This document shows positions 33,507-41,301 of a DNA stretch of 41,301 nucleotides, piece after piece. This DNA comes from 2-12-FULL-42-15 sp964196565. Lineage in GTDB: Bacteria; Pseudomonadota; Gammaproteobacteria; Coxiellales; Coxiellaceae. Each line of letters starts with the position of its first letter. Within the stretch, counting starts at the first letter, position 1. A program made the position numbers and the translations under genes. Below the pieces are notes generated by a model. The model did not search any database and had not been told where the DNA came from. It saw only the letters and a list, made by a program, of their open reading frames with translations. Location: positions 1 through 41,301 of the forward strand of contig CAXMUH010000093.1 of NCBI GenBank assembly GCA_964196565.1, given 5' to 3'.

Positions 33507-34362
33507 CGTTTTGCACCTGCTCTCGCATTTGTTCGATATTAACTTTTAGCTCAACAACCGCTTTCGTGACATTGGTATCGGTTGATTTGCTACCCAAAGT
33601 ATTGGCCTCACGATTAAACTCTTGCATTAAAAAATCTAAGCGTCGTCCAATCACATGACCATTACCTAAAATGCGCTTGGTCTCATCAACATGCGCATAT
33701 AAGCGTTGGATTTCTTCGGCTACATCCATTTTTTGCAGCAACCAAACCATTTCTTGTTCTAAACGATCACTATCAAGTTCAATAGAAAGTTCTGCAAAAC
33801 GATTCATTACTCTTTCTCGAGCTTGTTCCCTAATGGTTGGTAAACTGGTTTCTACTGTTTTTACTTCTTTAACTAAATTTTGCAAACGATCACCAAGAAA
33901 TGTTTTTATGCTCTCACCTTCACGTCGACGCACAGCAACCAAATCATCCAAACTCTTATCTAATAATTCAAGTGCCGCCTGACTCACTTTTTCCATATGA
34001 GTTTGCTTGGTTTCTAGTATGCCTTGCCAACTTAATATATCCATCGGGTTCACTGACGAATTTGGAAAATGCTTTTCAACTAGCTTTGATGCGTTGGCTA
34101 ATTGAGTTAATAATGATTCGTTAACAACAAGATCGAACGGTACGTCAACACCTGGAGCAAATTTTAAACTAACTTCAACTTTGCCGCGTTTAATTTGTTT
34201 TTGAACACGTTCGCGTACTGCCATCTCAAGTTGACGGAAATGCTCAGGCATGCGCACACTGATTTCTAAATAGCGGTGGTTAACGCTACGAATTTCCCAG
34301 GTCAAAACGCCCCAATGTTGTTCATGGGTTTGACGAGTAAAACCGGTCATGCTTGAAACCAT
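33499..34362 (-). CDS. yicC: YicC/YloC family endoribonuclease
   Basis: The 287-residue protein has the family N-terminus MTGFTRQ and EIRSVNHRYLEISVRMPEHFR, and the C-terminal region GRRLDFLMQEFNREANTLGSKS. Members of this family have been reported as endoribonucleases acting on small RNAs. It stands first in the minus-strand block yicC-gmk-rpoZ-spoT and head-to-head with rph, a conserved arrangement. GAGG lies 9 nt before the ATG. Confidence 0.93.
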   Translation of the reverse strand: MVSSMTGFTRQTHEQHWGVLTWEIRSVNHRYLEISVRMPEHFRQLEMAVRERVQKQIKRGKVEVSLKFAPGVDVPFDLVVNESLLTQLANASKLVEKHFPNSSVNPMDILSWQGILETKQTHMEKVSQAALELLDKSLDDLVAVRRREGESIKTFLGDRLQNLVKEVKTVETSLPTIREQARERVMNRFAELSIELDSDRLEQEMVWLLQKMDVAEEIQRLYAHVDETKRILGNGHVIGRRLDFLMQEFNREANTLGSKSTDTNVTKAVVELKVNIEQMREQVQNVE

Positions 34363-34427
34363 TGAAATTTCCTCTTATACGAAATGTTGACCATCTTAAC
34401 AATATTACTCTTTAAATGCATCCTCAG

Positions 34428-34455
34428 TTGACATAAGATTTTGCCAAGCTATGAT
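34428..34455 (+). promoter_or_regulatory. Sigma70 promoter of rph
   Basis: TTGACA (34428-34433), a 16-nt spacer and TATGAT (34450-34455), about 48 nt before the rph ATG. Confidence 0.65.
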
Positions 34456-34502
34456 AGATCCCTTCACACGCATCGATCAGATTTTTAATTTAAGGGGCAA
34501 GC

Positions 34503-35219
34503 ATGAGACCAAGTAAACGTAATCCAGATCAACTCCGAGCCATTTCATTTACTCGTAATTTTACCGAACATGCAGAAGGTTCTGTATTAACAGCCTTTGG
34601 TAATACCAAGGTCCTTTGTACTGCAAGTGTCAATATCGGTGTTCCACGTTTTTTACGTGAATCTAACCAAGGCTGGATTACCGCAGAATACGGCATGTTA
34701 CCTCGTTCAACTCATGATCGAATGGATCGTGAAGCTGCTCGCGGCAAACAAAGCGGTCGCACCGTTGAAATACAACGTCTCATTGGACGCTCATTGCGTG
34801 CAGCAGTTGATTTAGACAAACTTGGCCAACACACCATTGTGATCGATTGTGATGTAATTCAAGCCGATGGCGGCACACGCACAGCGGCAATCAGTGGCGC
34901 TTGTGTCGCGCTGGTGGATGCTCTGACTTACATGCAACAAAAAAAGCTAATTAAAACCAACCCGCTTAAACATTTTATCGGCGCAGTTTCAGTGGGAATC
35001 TTCAACGAAGAGCCTGTGTTAGATTTAGACTATGCGGAAGATTCTAACGCCAGCACCGATATGAATATCGTAATGACCGATAATGGCTCATTTGTCGAAA
35101 TTCAAGGCACTGCCGAAGGCGATACTTTTTTAGAAGGTGAGCTGATGGCTTTACTGGGTTTAGCGAAAAGTGGGATTAATGAGATAATAACTGAACAGAA
35201 AAAAGTTCTTGGGCTTTAA
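34503..35219 (+). CDS. rph: Ribonuclease PH
   Basis: RNase PH is a phosphate-dependent 3' exonuclease that trims tRNA precursors. The 238 residues match over the full length: MRPSKRNPDQLRAISFTRNF, STHDRMDREAARGKQSGRT, RSLRAAVDL, DCDVIQADGGTRTAAISGA, and LDLDYAEDSNASTDMN with the catalytic Asp residues. GGGG precedes the ATG. Unlike in some E. coli strains, the frame is intact. It is the last conserved gene before an accessory stretch. Confidence 0.97.
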   Translation: MRPSKRNPDQLRAISFTRNFTEHAEGSVLTAFGNTKVLCTASVNIGVPRFLRESNQGWITAEYGMLPRSTHDRMDREAARGKQSGRTVEIQRLIGRSLRAAVDLDKLGQHTIVIDCDVIQADGGTRTAAISGACVALVDALTYMQQKKLIKTNPLKHFIGAVSVGIFNEEPVLDLDYAEDSNASTDMNIVMTDNGSFVEIQGTAEGDTFLEGELMALLGLAKSGINEIITEQKKVLGL

Positions 35220-35490
35220 TTGCTCAGCTTTACTTTATCCATTTGACATAGCCTATGGTTTCTATGTAGATTAGATGGTCTAGGACGAACCAATTGTGTA
35301 GCCGCATGAAGCATTTCAATTAATAGACAAACATGCGACCACCTGAAACTAAAAAACGTAATGCACCCCCAAATGCACCCTCATCTGATGAGCGAAATAC
35401 AAAACGATCGCGCACGCTATAACCCGAAGCAAATCTAAACCTGGCGACCTCAGTCCTGGGTTACCACCTAAAGGTCCAACAAAATCTCCT
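35220..35490. other. Gap after rph with a possible displaced 5' gene end
   Basis: An ATG at 35333 opens a 29-codon frame (MRPPETKKRNAPPNAPSSD...) that stops at 35420-35422. It lacks a ribosome site. The frame of the next gene is open from 35392 and encodes similar Lys/Ser/Pro-rich sequence (RSKSKPGDLSPGLPPKGP). The first 110 bp after rph show nothing I can name. Confidence 0.4.
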
Positions 35491-36453
35491 TTGACCCCAT
35501 CACAACTTTTAAATATGCGCACCACAACTAGCAGAATTGGCTTTTGGCCGCTAAGCGCCGACAGCATACAAGCTAGCGAAATAAACGATGAGCTAAAAAA
35601 AAGCTTTGATTGTTTCTCTCCAAGTAGAGTTATCAACGTAGAAGGACGAAAAGGTGATAATGGCATTATCGTTTCCCCAATAAAATTTAGAACTCCACAA
35701 AAAGGCACTGAATATAAAAAAGCAGTAGACATTACACTTTATATTAGCGACCAAGGAGCAAAAGCTCCTGCAGTTGCAACTCGTTACCGATTGTTTCAAT
35801 CAGCCAAAAGCGCAAGTAGAAAGAAACGCACCCCAAGTATAATTCAATCACCAAATACTGTATCTCACAAAATGACTCGCCCACAATCTCAGATGCAAGT
35901 TATTACACGCGCACGAATTGATTCGGGTACAATTGCTAGCGCTGAAAAACGCGAACCTCTACGCAAATTGATGGGCGACGTTAATGCCAGTGAAATAATG
36001 TTCTCAGTCAAAGGCGATGAAATTCATTGTGAATTTTCCCACATGAGAGCCAACCACCAAGGTGGGCGCGCCGCACATGGCGTCGCCGTAGCGCCCGCTG
36101 AACATAACACCATGCGCTTAGTGGCGGTCGAATTATGTGGGACAAAACTTATCCTTGATGGAATACCATTATACTACTCTGACGTAGCACACTTTATTAA
36201 AGACCAGGATGGCAGTAAAACTCAAGTGATAGATTCAGAAACCGCTTTATGGGAAAATGAAGATGGCGATGCAGTTAAAATTAAAATGGACCCCAATCTC
36301 AAAGTCACGCCAGCAAAAGAAATTCTTGAAGTGGTAACTTTTCTTTATCGCTGCGCATTACAACGTGGATTTTTAAATCAAGAAAAAGAAAATGATATAC
36401 CAAAAGCGCCTGATTTCGAAGCTGCTCTAGACTCGAGATCGCTTTCACTATAG
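35491..36453 (+). CDS. Unknown protein with a His-Me/HNH-like motif
   Basis: I do not recognise this protein. From TTG at 35491 it has 320 residues; an ATG is available at 35515, and neither has a clear Shine-Dalgarno. The true start may lie upstream across a frameshift (see 35220-35490). The N-terminal half is basic and Ser/Pro-rich. Residues 181-214 hold E-x-SH-x3-N-x2-GG...APAEHNTM...VE (Glu181, His184, Asn188, Gly191-Gly192, Asn206, Glu214). This pattern resembles the HNH/His-Me finger core of bacterial toxin nucleases (SHL..A..GG...L.A....N..M...E). No signal peptide. A secreted nuclease-like effector or toxin is possible but unproven. Confidence 0.55.
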   Translation: MTPSQLLNMRTTTSRIGFWPLSADSIQASEINDELKKSFDCFSPSRVINVEGRKGDNGIIVSPIKFRTPQKGTEYKKAVDITLYISDQGAKAPAVATRYRLFQSAKSASRKKRTPSIIQSPNTVSHKMTRPQSQMQVITRARIDSGTIASAEKREPLRKLMGDVNASEIMFSVKGDEIHCEFSHMRANHQGGRAAHGVAVAPAEHNTMRLVAVELCGTKLILDGIPLYYSDVAHFIKDQDGSKTQVIDSETALWENEDGDAVKIKMDPNLKVTPAKEILEVVTFLYRCALQRGFLNQEKENDIPKAPDFEAALDSRSLSL

Positions 36454-36473
36454 TTTATTATTCACCTGCGCCC

Positions 36474-36662
36474 CGTCATTGCGAGCAACGCGAAGCAATT
36501 GTCCAGCGTCATTCCTGCGAAAGTGCAGCGTCATCACTGCGTATGCAGGGACCTCATTACGTTGGCACTTTAATCAAGAGATCCCAGCTTTCGCTGGGAT
36601 GACAACTGTGAGGCTTTCGCTGGGATGACGGGGAGCGGTCGTTTCACTCCCTCGCAACGACG
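36474..36662. repeat. Family B palindromic element, interrupted copy
   Basis: The ends CGTCATTGCGAG (36474-36485) and CTCGCAACGACG (36651-36662) are inverted repeats with one mismatch. The right 25 bases (cgtttcactccctcgcaa...) are nearly identical to those of the 27658-27752 element. A separate palindromic unit at 36507-36630 occupies the middle. Confidence 0.65.
36507..36630. repeat. Nested palindromic element (family C)
   Basis: The ends CGTCATTCCTGCGAAAG (36507-36523) and CTTTCGCTGGGATGACG (36614-36630) are 17-bp inverted repeats with two mismatches. Inside is a perfect hairpin, atcccagc-tttc-gctgggat (36581-36600). This looks like an insertion within the family-B element. Confidence 0.55.
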
Positions 36663-36668
36663 AGAGCT

Positions 36669-37445
36669 TTATTTTAAATCAAAATCATAATCAACAATCA
36701 ATGGTGCATGATCGGAAAAACGTTGCTCTTTATAAATTTTCACTGCTTTCACTTTGTCTTTTAAGCTCGAGGTTATCACTTGATAATCAATCCGCCAACC
36801 CACGTTTTTCTCATAGGCGCGGCCGCGATTAGACCACCAGGTATATTGATCTGGCTTTTGGTTAACAACTCGAAATGCATCGACCCAGCCTTTTTTAGTA
36901 AATAACCGATCGATCCACTCACGCTCTTCGGGCAAACAACCGGAGGTTTTTTGGTTGGGTTTAAAGTTTTTAATATCAATTTCTTTATGAACAATATTCC
37001 AGTCGCCACAAATAATAAAATCTCGTTTTGACCTTTTATTTTTATCCAACACCTTTAAATACCGGTCGAGAAAATCAAACTTAACTTTTTGGCGTTCCTC
37101 ACCACTGCTGCCGGAAGGTAAATACAGTGACACCACCGATAAATTACCAAAATCACATTGAATATAACGCCCTTCGGTATCGGCATGCGGCCAACCTAAA
37201 CCCTTGGTCACTTTATCCGGTTTTATTTTGCTGTAAATTCCAACACCCGAATAGCCTTTTTTTTCTGCGTCATGAAAATAACAGTGATAGCCTTTCGGAC
37301 GAAATACTTCGCCATCCAAATGTTGCATTTGCGCTTTGGTTTCTTGAAGACAAATAATATCTGCACGGGCGTGCTTTAACCACTCAAAAAAACCTTTGCG
37401 CTCTCCTGCACGAATGCCATTAATATTAAGGGAAATAACTCGCAT
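36669..37445 (-). CDS. xthA: Exodeoxyribonuclease III
   Basis: The 258-residue protein is an AP endonuclease of the exonuclease III class, active in base-excision repair. Signatures: SLNINGIRAGERKGFFEWL, CLQETKAQ (metal-binding Glu), GYSGVGIYSK, GDWNIVHKEIDIKN (Asp/Asn), and the final SDHAPLIVDYDF (Asp-His pair). AAGGAACAGG precedes the ATG. It lies 14 bp after algC on the same strand. Confidence 0.94.
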   Translation of the reverse strand: MRVISLNINGIRAGERKGFFEWLKHARADIICLQETKAQMQHLDGEVFRPKGYHCYFHDAEKKGYSGVGIYSKIKPDKVTKGLGWPHADTEGRYIQCDFGNLSVVSLYLPSGSSGEERQKVKFDFLDRYLKVLDKNKRSKRDFIICGDWNIVHKEIDIKNFKPNQKTSGCLPEEREWIDRLFTKKGWVDAFRVVNQKPDQYTWWSNRGRAYEKNVGWRIDYQVITSSLKDKVKAVKIYKEQRFSDHAPLIVDYDFDLK

Positions 37446-37459
37446 CCTGTTCCTTTTTT

Positions 37460-38911
37460 TTAAAATGGTAAATTTAATTTGGGTTCTATCGCTAAAATTT
37501 CTTTTCGCATTAATTCTTTAATACGCTCCAATGCCGCTTCGGTGTCCGCTTCAAAGCGCAAAATAATATAGGGGGACGTATTCGACGGTCGAACCAGTGC
37601 CCAGCCATCGGCAAACTCTAAACGAATGCCGTCAATTGTAATTTTTTCGGCACCAGGGAATTGGCCATTGGAAATTAAGCGTTGCATAAAACTAGACTTA
37701 TCTTTTTCATCCATGGCAAGCTTTAATTCAGGGGTGTTAATACTGTTTGGAAGGGCTGCAAAAATATCACTGACGCTCTCATCACTGCGAGAAACGTTTT
37801 GCGCTAAGCGTGCGCCAACATACATACCATCATCAAAGCCAAACCAATCATCTTTAAAAAAGATATGCCCACTGAGTTCACCCGCAAAAGGCGCACCACT
37901 TTCAAACAATTTGGCTTTAATTACCGAATGGCCGGTTCGCCACATGATGGGTTTGCCGCCATGTTCCTTAATCACTTTAGCCAGATTATTCGAACATTTA
38001 ACATCAAAAATAATTTCGGCACCCGGAAGATCCGCTAATATTTCAATTGAAAACAGCATCATTTGTCGATCCGGCCAAATAATCTCACCTTTGTTGGTCA
38101 CAAGCCCTAAACGATCGGCATCACCATCTAGCGCCAAACCCATATCGGCCTTCACCTCTTTGACCTTATTAATAAGGTCAGTTAAATTATCCGGCACGGT
38201 GGGATCGGGGTGATGGTTTGGGAAATTACCATCAATTTCGCAATACAACTCGATCACTTCACAACCCAGTGCGCGAAACAATCTGGGGCCAATGTCTCCT
38301 CCTACACCATTACCGCAATCAAGCACAATTTTTAATGGGCGCTCCAAATTAATATGATCGGTAACATAATTAACATAATCGTCAGCCACATCTTGCTGTT
38401 CTAACGTACCTGATCCAGATAAAAAATCTTGGGCTTTAATGCGATGATAAAGTTTCTCAATGCCTTGCTGAGATAGGGTTTTACCTGCCAATACAATTTT
38501 AAAACCATTATGATCTTTAGGGTTATGACTTGCGGTTAACATCACCCCAGAATGCACAGGCAACCAATTGGTTGCAAAATAAAGTACCGGTGTTGGCACC
38601 ACACCAATAAAAATAACATCAACACCACTATCACGCAGACCTGCAATGAGTGCATCAATAAATTCGGGGCCGGATAAACGCCCATCGCGTGCGGCAATTA
38701 TTTTTTTCTCACCCTGCTCTTGCGCTTGTGTCCCTATCGCAAGCCCAATCGCATAAGCTAAATCTGGAGTTAAACTGTCAGCACCCACGTGACCACGAAT
38801 ATCATACGTGCGAAAACACACTTTCGGTGGATCCGTTGGAATATGATATTGATGTGACGACTCAGTGCCGTCCTGAACTTCCGAAACCACCTTCACCTCG
38901 TTCTGATTCAC
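37460..38911 (-). CDS. algC: Phosphomannomutase/phosphoglucomutase (AlgC type)
   Basis: The 483-residue alpha-D-phosphohexomutase closely resembles Pseudomonas AlgC in motif order. The phosphoserine is Ser128 (LTASHNPKDHNGFKI), the Mg loop is DGDADR (Asp262, 264, 266), the sugar loop is GELSGH (344-349), and the phosphate-binding SNTSPYIILRFEAD is near the C-terminus. It supplies mannose-1-P or glucose-1-P for lipopolysaccharide and exopolysaccharide. The start is uncertain: GTG at 38911, or GTG at 38890 with a better AGGTG site. Either way it begins inside dut, overlapping its end by 30-50 bp. Confidence 0.93.
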   Translation of the reverse strand: MNQNEVKVVSEVQDGTESSHQYHIPTDPPKVCFRTYDIRGHVGADSLTPDLAYAIGLAIGTQAQEQGEKKIIAARDGRLSGPEFIDALIAGLRDSGVDVIFIGVVPTPVLYFATNWLPVHSGVMLTASHNPKDHNGFKIVLAGKTLSQQGIEKLYHRIKAQDFLSGSGTLEQQDVADDYVNYVTDHINLERPLKIVLDCGNGVGGDIGPRLFRALGCEVIELYCEIDGNFPNHHPDPTVPDNLTDLINKVKEVKADMGLALDGDADRLGLVTNKGEIIWPDRQMMLFSIEILADLPGAEIIFDVKCSNNLAKVIKEHGGKPIMWRTGHSVIKAKLFESGAPFAGELSGHIFFKDDWFGFDDGMYVGARLAQNVSRSDESVSDIFAALPNSINTPELKLAMDEKDKSSFMQRLISNGQFPGAEKITIDGIRLEFADGWALVRPSNTSPYIILRFEADTEAALERIKELMRKEILAIEPKLNLPF

Positions 38912-39317
38912 TAAACTCTTCGACTATTTGAAAATCCGCTTTTAACACCGGCACAATAACTAACTGCGCAATGCGCTCACCCGGTTGGATCGTATAAACC
39001 GAGCTGGATCGATTCCAACAAGAAACCATAAGCGGACCCTGATAATCCGAATCAATTAAACCTACTAAATTACCTAAAACAATACCATGCTTATGCCCCA
39101 AACCAGAGCGTGGTAAAATAGTTGCCGCCGTGGCTGGGTCTTGCAAATGAATGGCCATACCGGTACTAATTAAATGAGTTTCACCAGGCTGAATGTCTAA
39201 GGGTTTGTCTAAACAAGCACGCAGATCGAGCCCTGCTGAACCCTCGGAGGCGTATTCTGGTAATGGAAAATCACGACCGAGTCGTTGATCTAAGATTTTT
39301 AATTGAACTGATTGCAC
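38862..39317 (-). CDS. dut: dUTP diphosphatase
   Basis: The 151-residue trimeric dUTPase hydrolyses dUTP to dUMP, keeping uracil out of DNA and supplying dTMP synthesis. All family motifs are visible: SAGLDLRA (1), LPRSGLGHKHG (2), GLIDSDYQGPL (3), RIAQLVI (4) and the C-terminal RGEGGFGSSG (5). Start is GTG (39315-39317) with AGGGA 9 nt upstream. It overlaps the algC start. In many gammaproteobacteria coaBC lies directly upstream; here there is a repeat and then radC. Confidence 0.96.
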   Translation of the reverse strand: MQSVQLKILDQRLGRDFPLPEYASEGSAGLDLRACLDKPLDIQPGETHLISTGMAIHLQDPATAATILPRSGLGHKHGIVLGNLVGLIDSDYQGPLMVSCWNRSSSVYTIQPGERIAQLVIVPVLKADFQIVEEFSESERGEGGFGSSGRH

Positions 39318-39363
39318 TTTATTAATCCCTTTTTGTGTTCTGGTGAAATGCTCAAAATTTCAT

Positions 39364-39398
39364 TCCCGGCCAAAAATAAATTTTTGACCGGGCTACAC
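39364..39398. repeat. Family A fragment (copy 4)
   Basis: These 35 nt are identical to 19718-19752 and contain the hairpin cccggccaaaaa-taaa-tttttgaccggg and the end ccgggctac. They lie in the 134-bp gap between the divergent dut and radC genes. Confidence 0.75.
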
Positions 39399-39451
39399 TA
39401 TACTAAATCTTGATACGCAACCTCAAGTCCTGTATTGCCAAGGGTGTGGTT

Positions 39452-40144
39452 ATGCTTACACTTACTATCATGATAATTACTCATTTGCCACAGCAAGAAC
39501 GACCACGCGAGAAACTGTTTAACAAAGGAGCAGATCACTTGTCCGATGCTGAACTTTTAGCCATTGTGCTGCGGGTTGGTACTCGCGGCAAAGACGCCGT
39601 TACCTTATCGCGCGAACTGTTGGAGCACTATGGCGGGCTGCAGGGTTTATTTCAAGCAAATTTCCAATCGCTTAAGCAGCATAAAGGCATTGGCATGACA
39701 AAATTTGCACAGATCCAGGCCGCTGCCGAACTGAACCGTCGCTACATGCAAGAACCCATCCAACGCCAAGAGCTTCCCACCACCTCAAACGACATCAGAG
39801 AATACCTTCTCGCTGAACTACGAGGCTATGAGCAGGAGGTATTCGCCTGCCTATTTCTTGATATCAACCTTCGGCTAATTCGCTTTGAGAAGCTCTTTAC
39901 TGGCACCTTTAACATGGCGGTGGTTTATCCTCGCGAAGTCGCAAGACGAGCCTTAGGGCTCAATGCTGCCGCCATTATCGCCGCTCACAACCATCCGAGT
40001 GGAAATATCTCTCCCAGCCAAGCAGATCAAAGACTTACCAAGCATATGGTGAAAGCATTAGAGCTGGTTGGCATTCAACTCTTAGACCATGTTATTGTTT
40101 CCGGCAATCGAACCTTATCCTTTTCGGAGCAGGGATACCTCTAA
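39452..40144 (+). CDS. radC: RadC family JAMM-domain protein
   Basis: The 230-residue protein has the RadC layout. A helix-hairpin-helix-like N-terminal part (ERPREKLFNKGADHLSDAELLAI, HKGIGMTKFAQIQAA) is followed by a JAB/MPN+ metalloprotease-like domain with HNHPSGNISPSQADQRLTK. Its biochemical role is unsettled, and the name reflects an old link with DNA repair. I start at the ATG at 39452, with AGGG 8 nt upstream; an in-frame TTG at 39410 has no ribosome site. It is followed by rpmB-rpmG-mutM, the E. coli order. Confidence 0.92.
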   Translation: MLTLTIMIITHLPQQERPREKLFNKGADHLSDAELLAIVLRVGTRGKDAVTLSRELLEHYGGLQGLFQANFQSLKQHKGIGMTKFAQIQAAAELNRRYMQEPIQRQELPTTSNDIREYLLAELRGYEQEVFACLFLDINLRLIRFEKLFTGTFNMAVVYPREVARRALGLNAAAIIAAHNHPSGNISPSQADQRLTKHMVKALELVGIQLLDHVIVSGNRTLSFSEQGYL

Positions 40145-40149
40145 TCTAC

Positions 40150-40178
40150 TTGCCTCAAGCTCTTCTTTTTGGTATAAA
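40150..40178 (+). promoter_or_regulatory. Sigma70 promoter of rpmB-rpmG
   Basis: TTGCCT (40150-40155), exactly 17 nt, and TATAAA (40173-40178), about 30 nt before the rpmB ATG. Confidence 0.65.
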
Positions 40179-40208
40179 AGCTCCCTAATAAGATTTCGGA
40201 GATAACTC

Positions 40209-40448
40209 ATGTCTAGAGTATGCGAGGTAACTGGGAAACGCCCTCAAGCGGGTAACAATGTATCCCATGCCAAAAATAGGACCAAGCGCCGCTTTCTGCC
40301 CAACCTGCAGAAACACCGTTATTGGATACCTAGCACTGGAAAATATGTGACTTTAACGATTTCAACCAAAGCGATGCGCATTATCGACAAGCTTGGTATT
40401 GAAGCCGTGCTAGCAAAAATGAAAAAAAATAAAGCAAAAGGTAAATAA
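40209..40448 (+). CDS. rpmB: 50S ribosomal protein L28
   Basis: The 79-residue L28 has the typical start MSRVCEVTGKRPQAGNNVSH followed by the basic AKNRTKRRFLPNLQKHRYW. GGAG lies 8 nt upstream. It is 2 bp from rpmG in the usual rpmBG operon. Confidence 0.98.
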   Translation: MSRVCEVTGKRPQAGNNVSHAKNRTKRRFLPNLQKHRYWIPSTGKYVTLTISTKAMRIIDKLGIEAVLAKMKKNKAKGK

Positions 40449-40450
40449 GC

Positions 40451-40636
40451 ATGGCAGCCAGCAAACGAAAAAATATCATGATGGTGTCAGAAGGCAAACT
40501 TGCCAATGGCAAACGAACTAAAACGGCTTACTACACGACCAAAGGTCCACAAGTAACCGATAAAATGACCATGAAAAAATTTGATCCACGCACGGGCAAA
40601 TACGAAATATTTAAAGAAAAGAAAGTGCCTAAGTAA
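40451..40636 (+). CDS. rpmG: 50S ribosomal protein L33
   Basis: The 61-residue protein fits L33, with YYTTKGPQ, KMTMKKFDPRTGKYEIFKE and a basic tail. It is a few residues longer than the usual 50-55 and lacks the paired cysteines of the zinc form, so it is the C-minus type. It is 2 bp after rpmB and followed by an intrinsic terminator. Confidence 0.95.
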   Translation: MAASKRKNIMMVSEGKLANGKRTKTAYYTTKGPQVTDKMTMKKFDPRTGKYEIFKEKKVPK

Positions 40637-40660
40637 TTTTTCTTATCTATAGCGAATTTT

Positions 40661-40686
40661 AAAACCCGTCAGCAGACGGGTTTTTT
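40661..40686 (+). terminator. Intrinsic terminator of rpmBG
   Basis: The stem aaaacccgtc / gacgggtttt (10 bp) with the loop agca runs into six T residues. It lies 25 bp after the rpmG stop. Confidence 0.92.
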
Positions 40687-40700
40687 ATATCAAGCCCGTC

Positions 40701-40726
40701 ACCCCGGGTCATAAGCAACCCGGGGT
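40701..40726. repeat. GC-rich hairpin between rpmG and mutM
   Basis: The arms accccgggt and acccggggt are a perfect 9-bp inverted repeat with an 8-nt loop. The flanks cccgtca and ggatgacg suggest another palindromic element, and the mutM ribosome site follows directly after its end. Confidence 0.6.
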
Positions 40727-40767
40727 CCAGTGCAAATTTAGTTAACTGGATGACGAATGGAGCACCG

Positions 40768-41301
40768 ATGCCGGAGTTACCCGAAGTCGAAACCATCTGC
40801 CGCGGCATTCAAAAACCGCTGCAAGCAAAAATCTTTAAAAAAATTATTATCCGCCAACCGCAACTGCGCTGGCCAATACCCAAATCAATCTGCAAATTAT
40901 TACCCGGAATTGAAGTGGGTGACATTTCACGCCGCGCTAAATATTTATTACTCCAAACCAGTCGAGGCACCTTAATCATTCATCTTGGCATGTCGGGTTA
41001 TTTGAGATTACACCCAATCCTGCCAAAAGCCACAAAACATGACCATGTGGATTTTGTATTTAATGATATCAGTCTGCGCTACACCGATCCAAGACGCTTT
41101 GGTGCAATTCTTTGGAGCGAAGATGACATTAACAACCATCCGCTGTTTCTGCACTTAGGCCCAGAGCCTTTATCTTCTGATTTTAATGCCCGTTATTTAT
41201 TTAATAAATTAAAAAATAAAAAAACCGCGATTAAAACCGCGATAATGAACAGCCAAATCGTGGTTGGTGTCGGCAATATTTATGCCGCAGAAGCGTTATT
41301 T
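40768..41301 (+). CDS. mutM: Formamidopyrimidine-DNA glycosylase, 3' end beyond window
   Basis: The frame opens at ATG 40768 and is still open at the window edge (178 codons of about 270). It begins MPELPEVET, where Pro2 is the catalytic nucleophile after Met removal and Glu3 assists. It continues with RRAKYLLL (the Lys of the active site), HLGMSGYLRL, DPRRFGAI and VVGVGNIYAAEAL. The enzyme removes 8-oxoguanine and other oxidised purines. GGAG lies 5 nt upstream. The zinc finger falls outside the window. Confidence 0.96.
   Translation, partial: MPELPEVETICRGIQKPLQAKIFKKIIIRQPQLRWPIPKSICKLLPGIEVGDISRRAKYLLLQTSRGTLIIHLGMSGYLRLHPILPKATKHDHVDFVFNDISLRYTDPRRFGAILWSEDDINNHPLFLHLGPEPLSSDFNARYLFNKLKNKKTAIKTAIMNSQIVVGVGNIYAAEALF

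Noticed and set aside
37626..38213. Long open frame on the plus strand opposite algC (195 codons)
   Set aside because: It lies wholly antisense to a well-conserved enzyme, has no ribosome site, and its product shows no recognisable feature.

Overview
The window is a chromosomal segment of an AT-rich gammaproteobacterium (roughly 40% G+C by eye). Three housekeeping blocks have classic gammaproteobacterial order: dnaQ-rnhA-yafS against gloB-mltD; recG-ridA / spoT-rpoZ-gmk-yicC against rph; and algC-dut against radC-rpmB-rpmG-mutM. A complete homogentisate pathway, ankyrin and low-complexity proteins of unknown function, a lipase-like protein with a membrane tail, and small outer-membrane barrels recall the Legionellales (Legionella/Coxiella/Berkiella-like, host-associated). 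That placement is inference; no rRNA is present to settle it.

Layout. 1-300: two long inverted repeats. 284-4120 (minus): hpd-hmgA-fahA-maiA, which takes 4-hydroxyphenylpyruvate to fumarate and acetoacetate. 4204-4467: a start-less reading frame, probably a gene remnant. 4563-12305: accessory region with a lipase-like protein, an ABC transporter made of a double permease plus ATPase without a binding protein, an ankyrin protein, an L,D-transpeptidase and a large His-rich membrane protein. 12353-16339: dnaQ, rnhA, yafS-like, gloB, mltD. 16456-21176: secreted hypothetical protein, UspA, flavoprotein, folD and a Gln-Asn-repeat protein, separated by dispersed palindromic elements. 21551-25063: htpG with a heat-shock-type promoter, and two paralogous outer-membrane barrels. 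25083-35219: recG-ridA, an accessory interruption (small secreted protein, TetR regulator, Bcr/CflA efflux pump), then spoT-rpoZ-gmk-yicC and divergent rph. 35491-36453: an unknown protein with a nuclease-like His motif and a possibly frameshifted 5' end. 36669-41301: xthA, algC, dut, radC, rpmB, rpmG and a mutM cut by the window edge.

At least two families of short, non-coding, inverted-repeat (MITE/REP-like) elements fill intergenic gaps, often between convergent genes, and one appears to be inserted inside another. The clearest regulatory structure is the tetR/MFS intergenic region at 29015-29064, where two face-to-face sigma70 promoters share a palindromic -10 and each -35 lies in a copy of the same operator-like 14-mer. 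No tRNA, rRNA, CRISPR array, transposase or prophage gene was seen. No clear new multi-gene system was found; the best candidates for novelty are the unknown proteins at 10434-12305, 19827-21176 and 35491-36453 and the repeat families.
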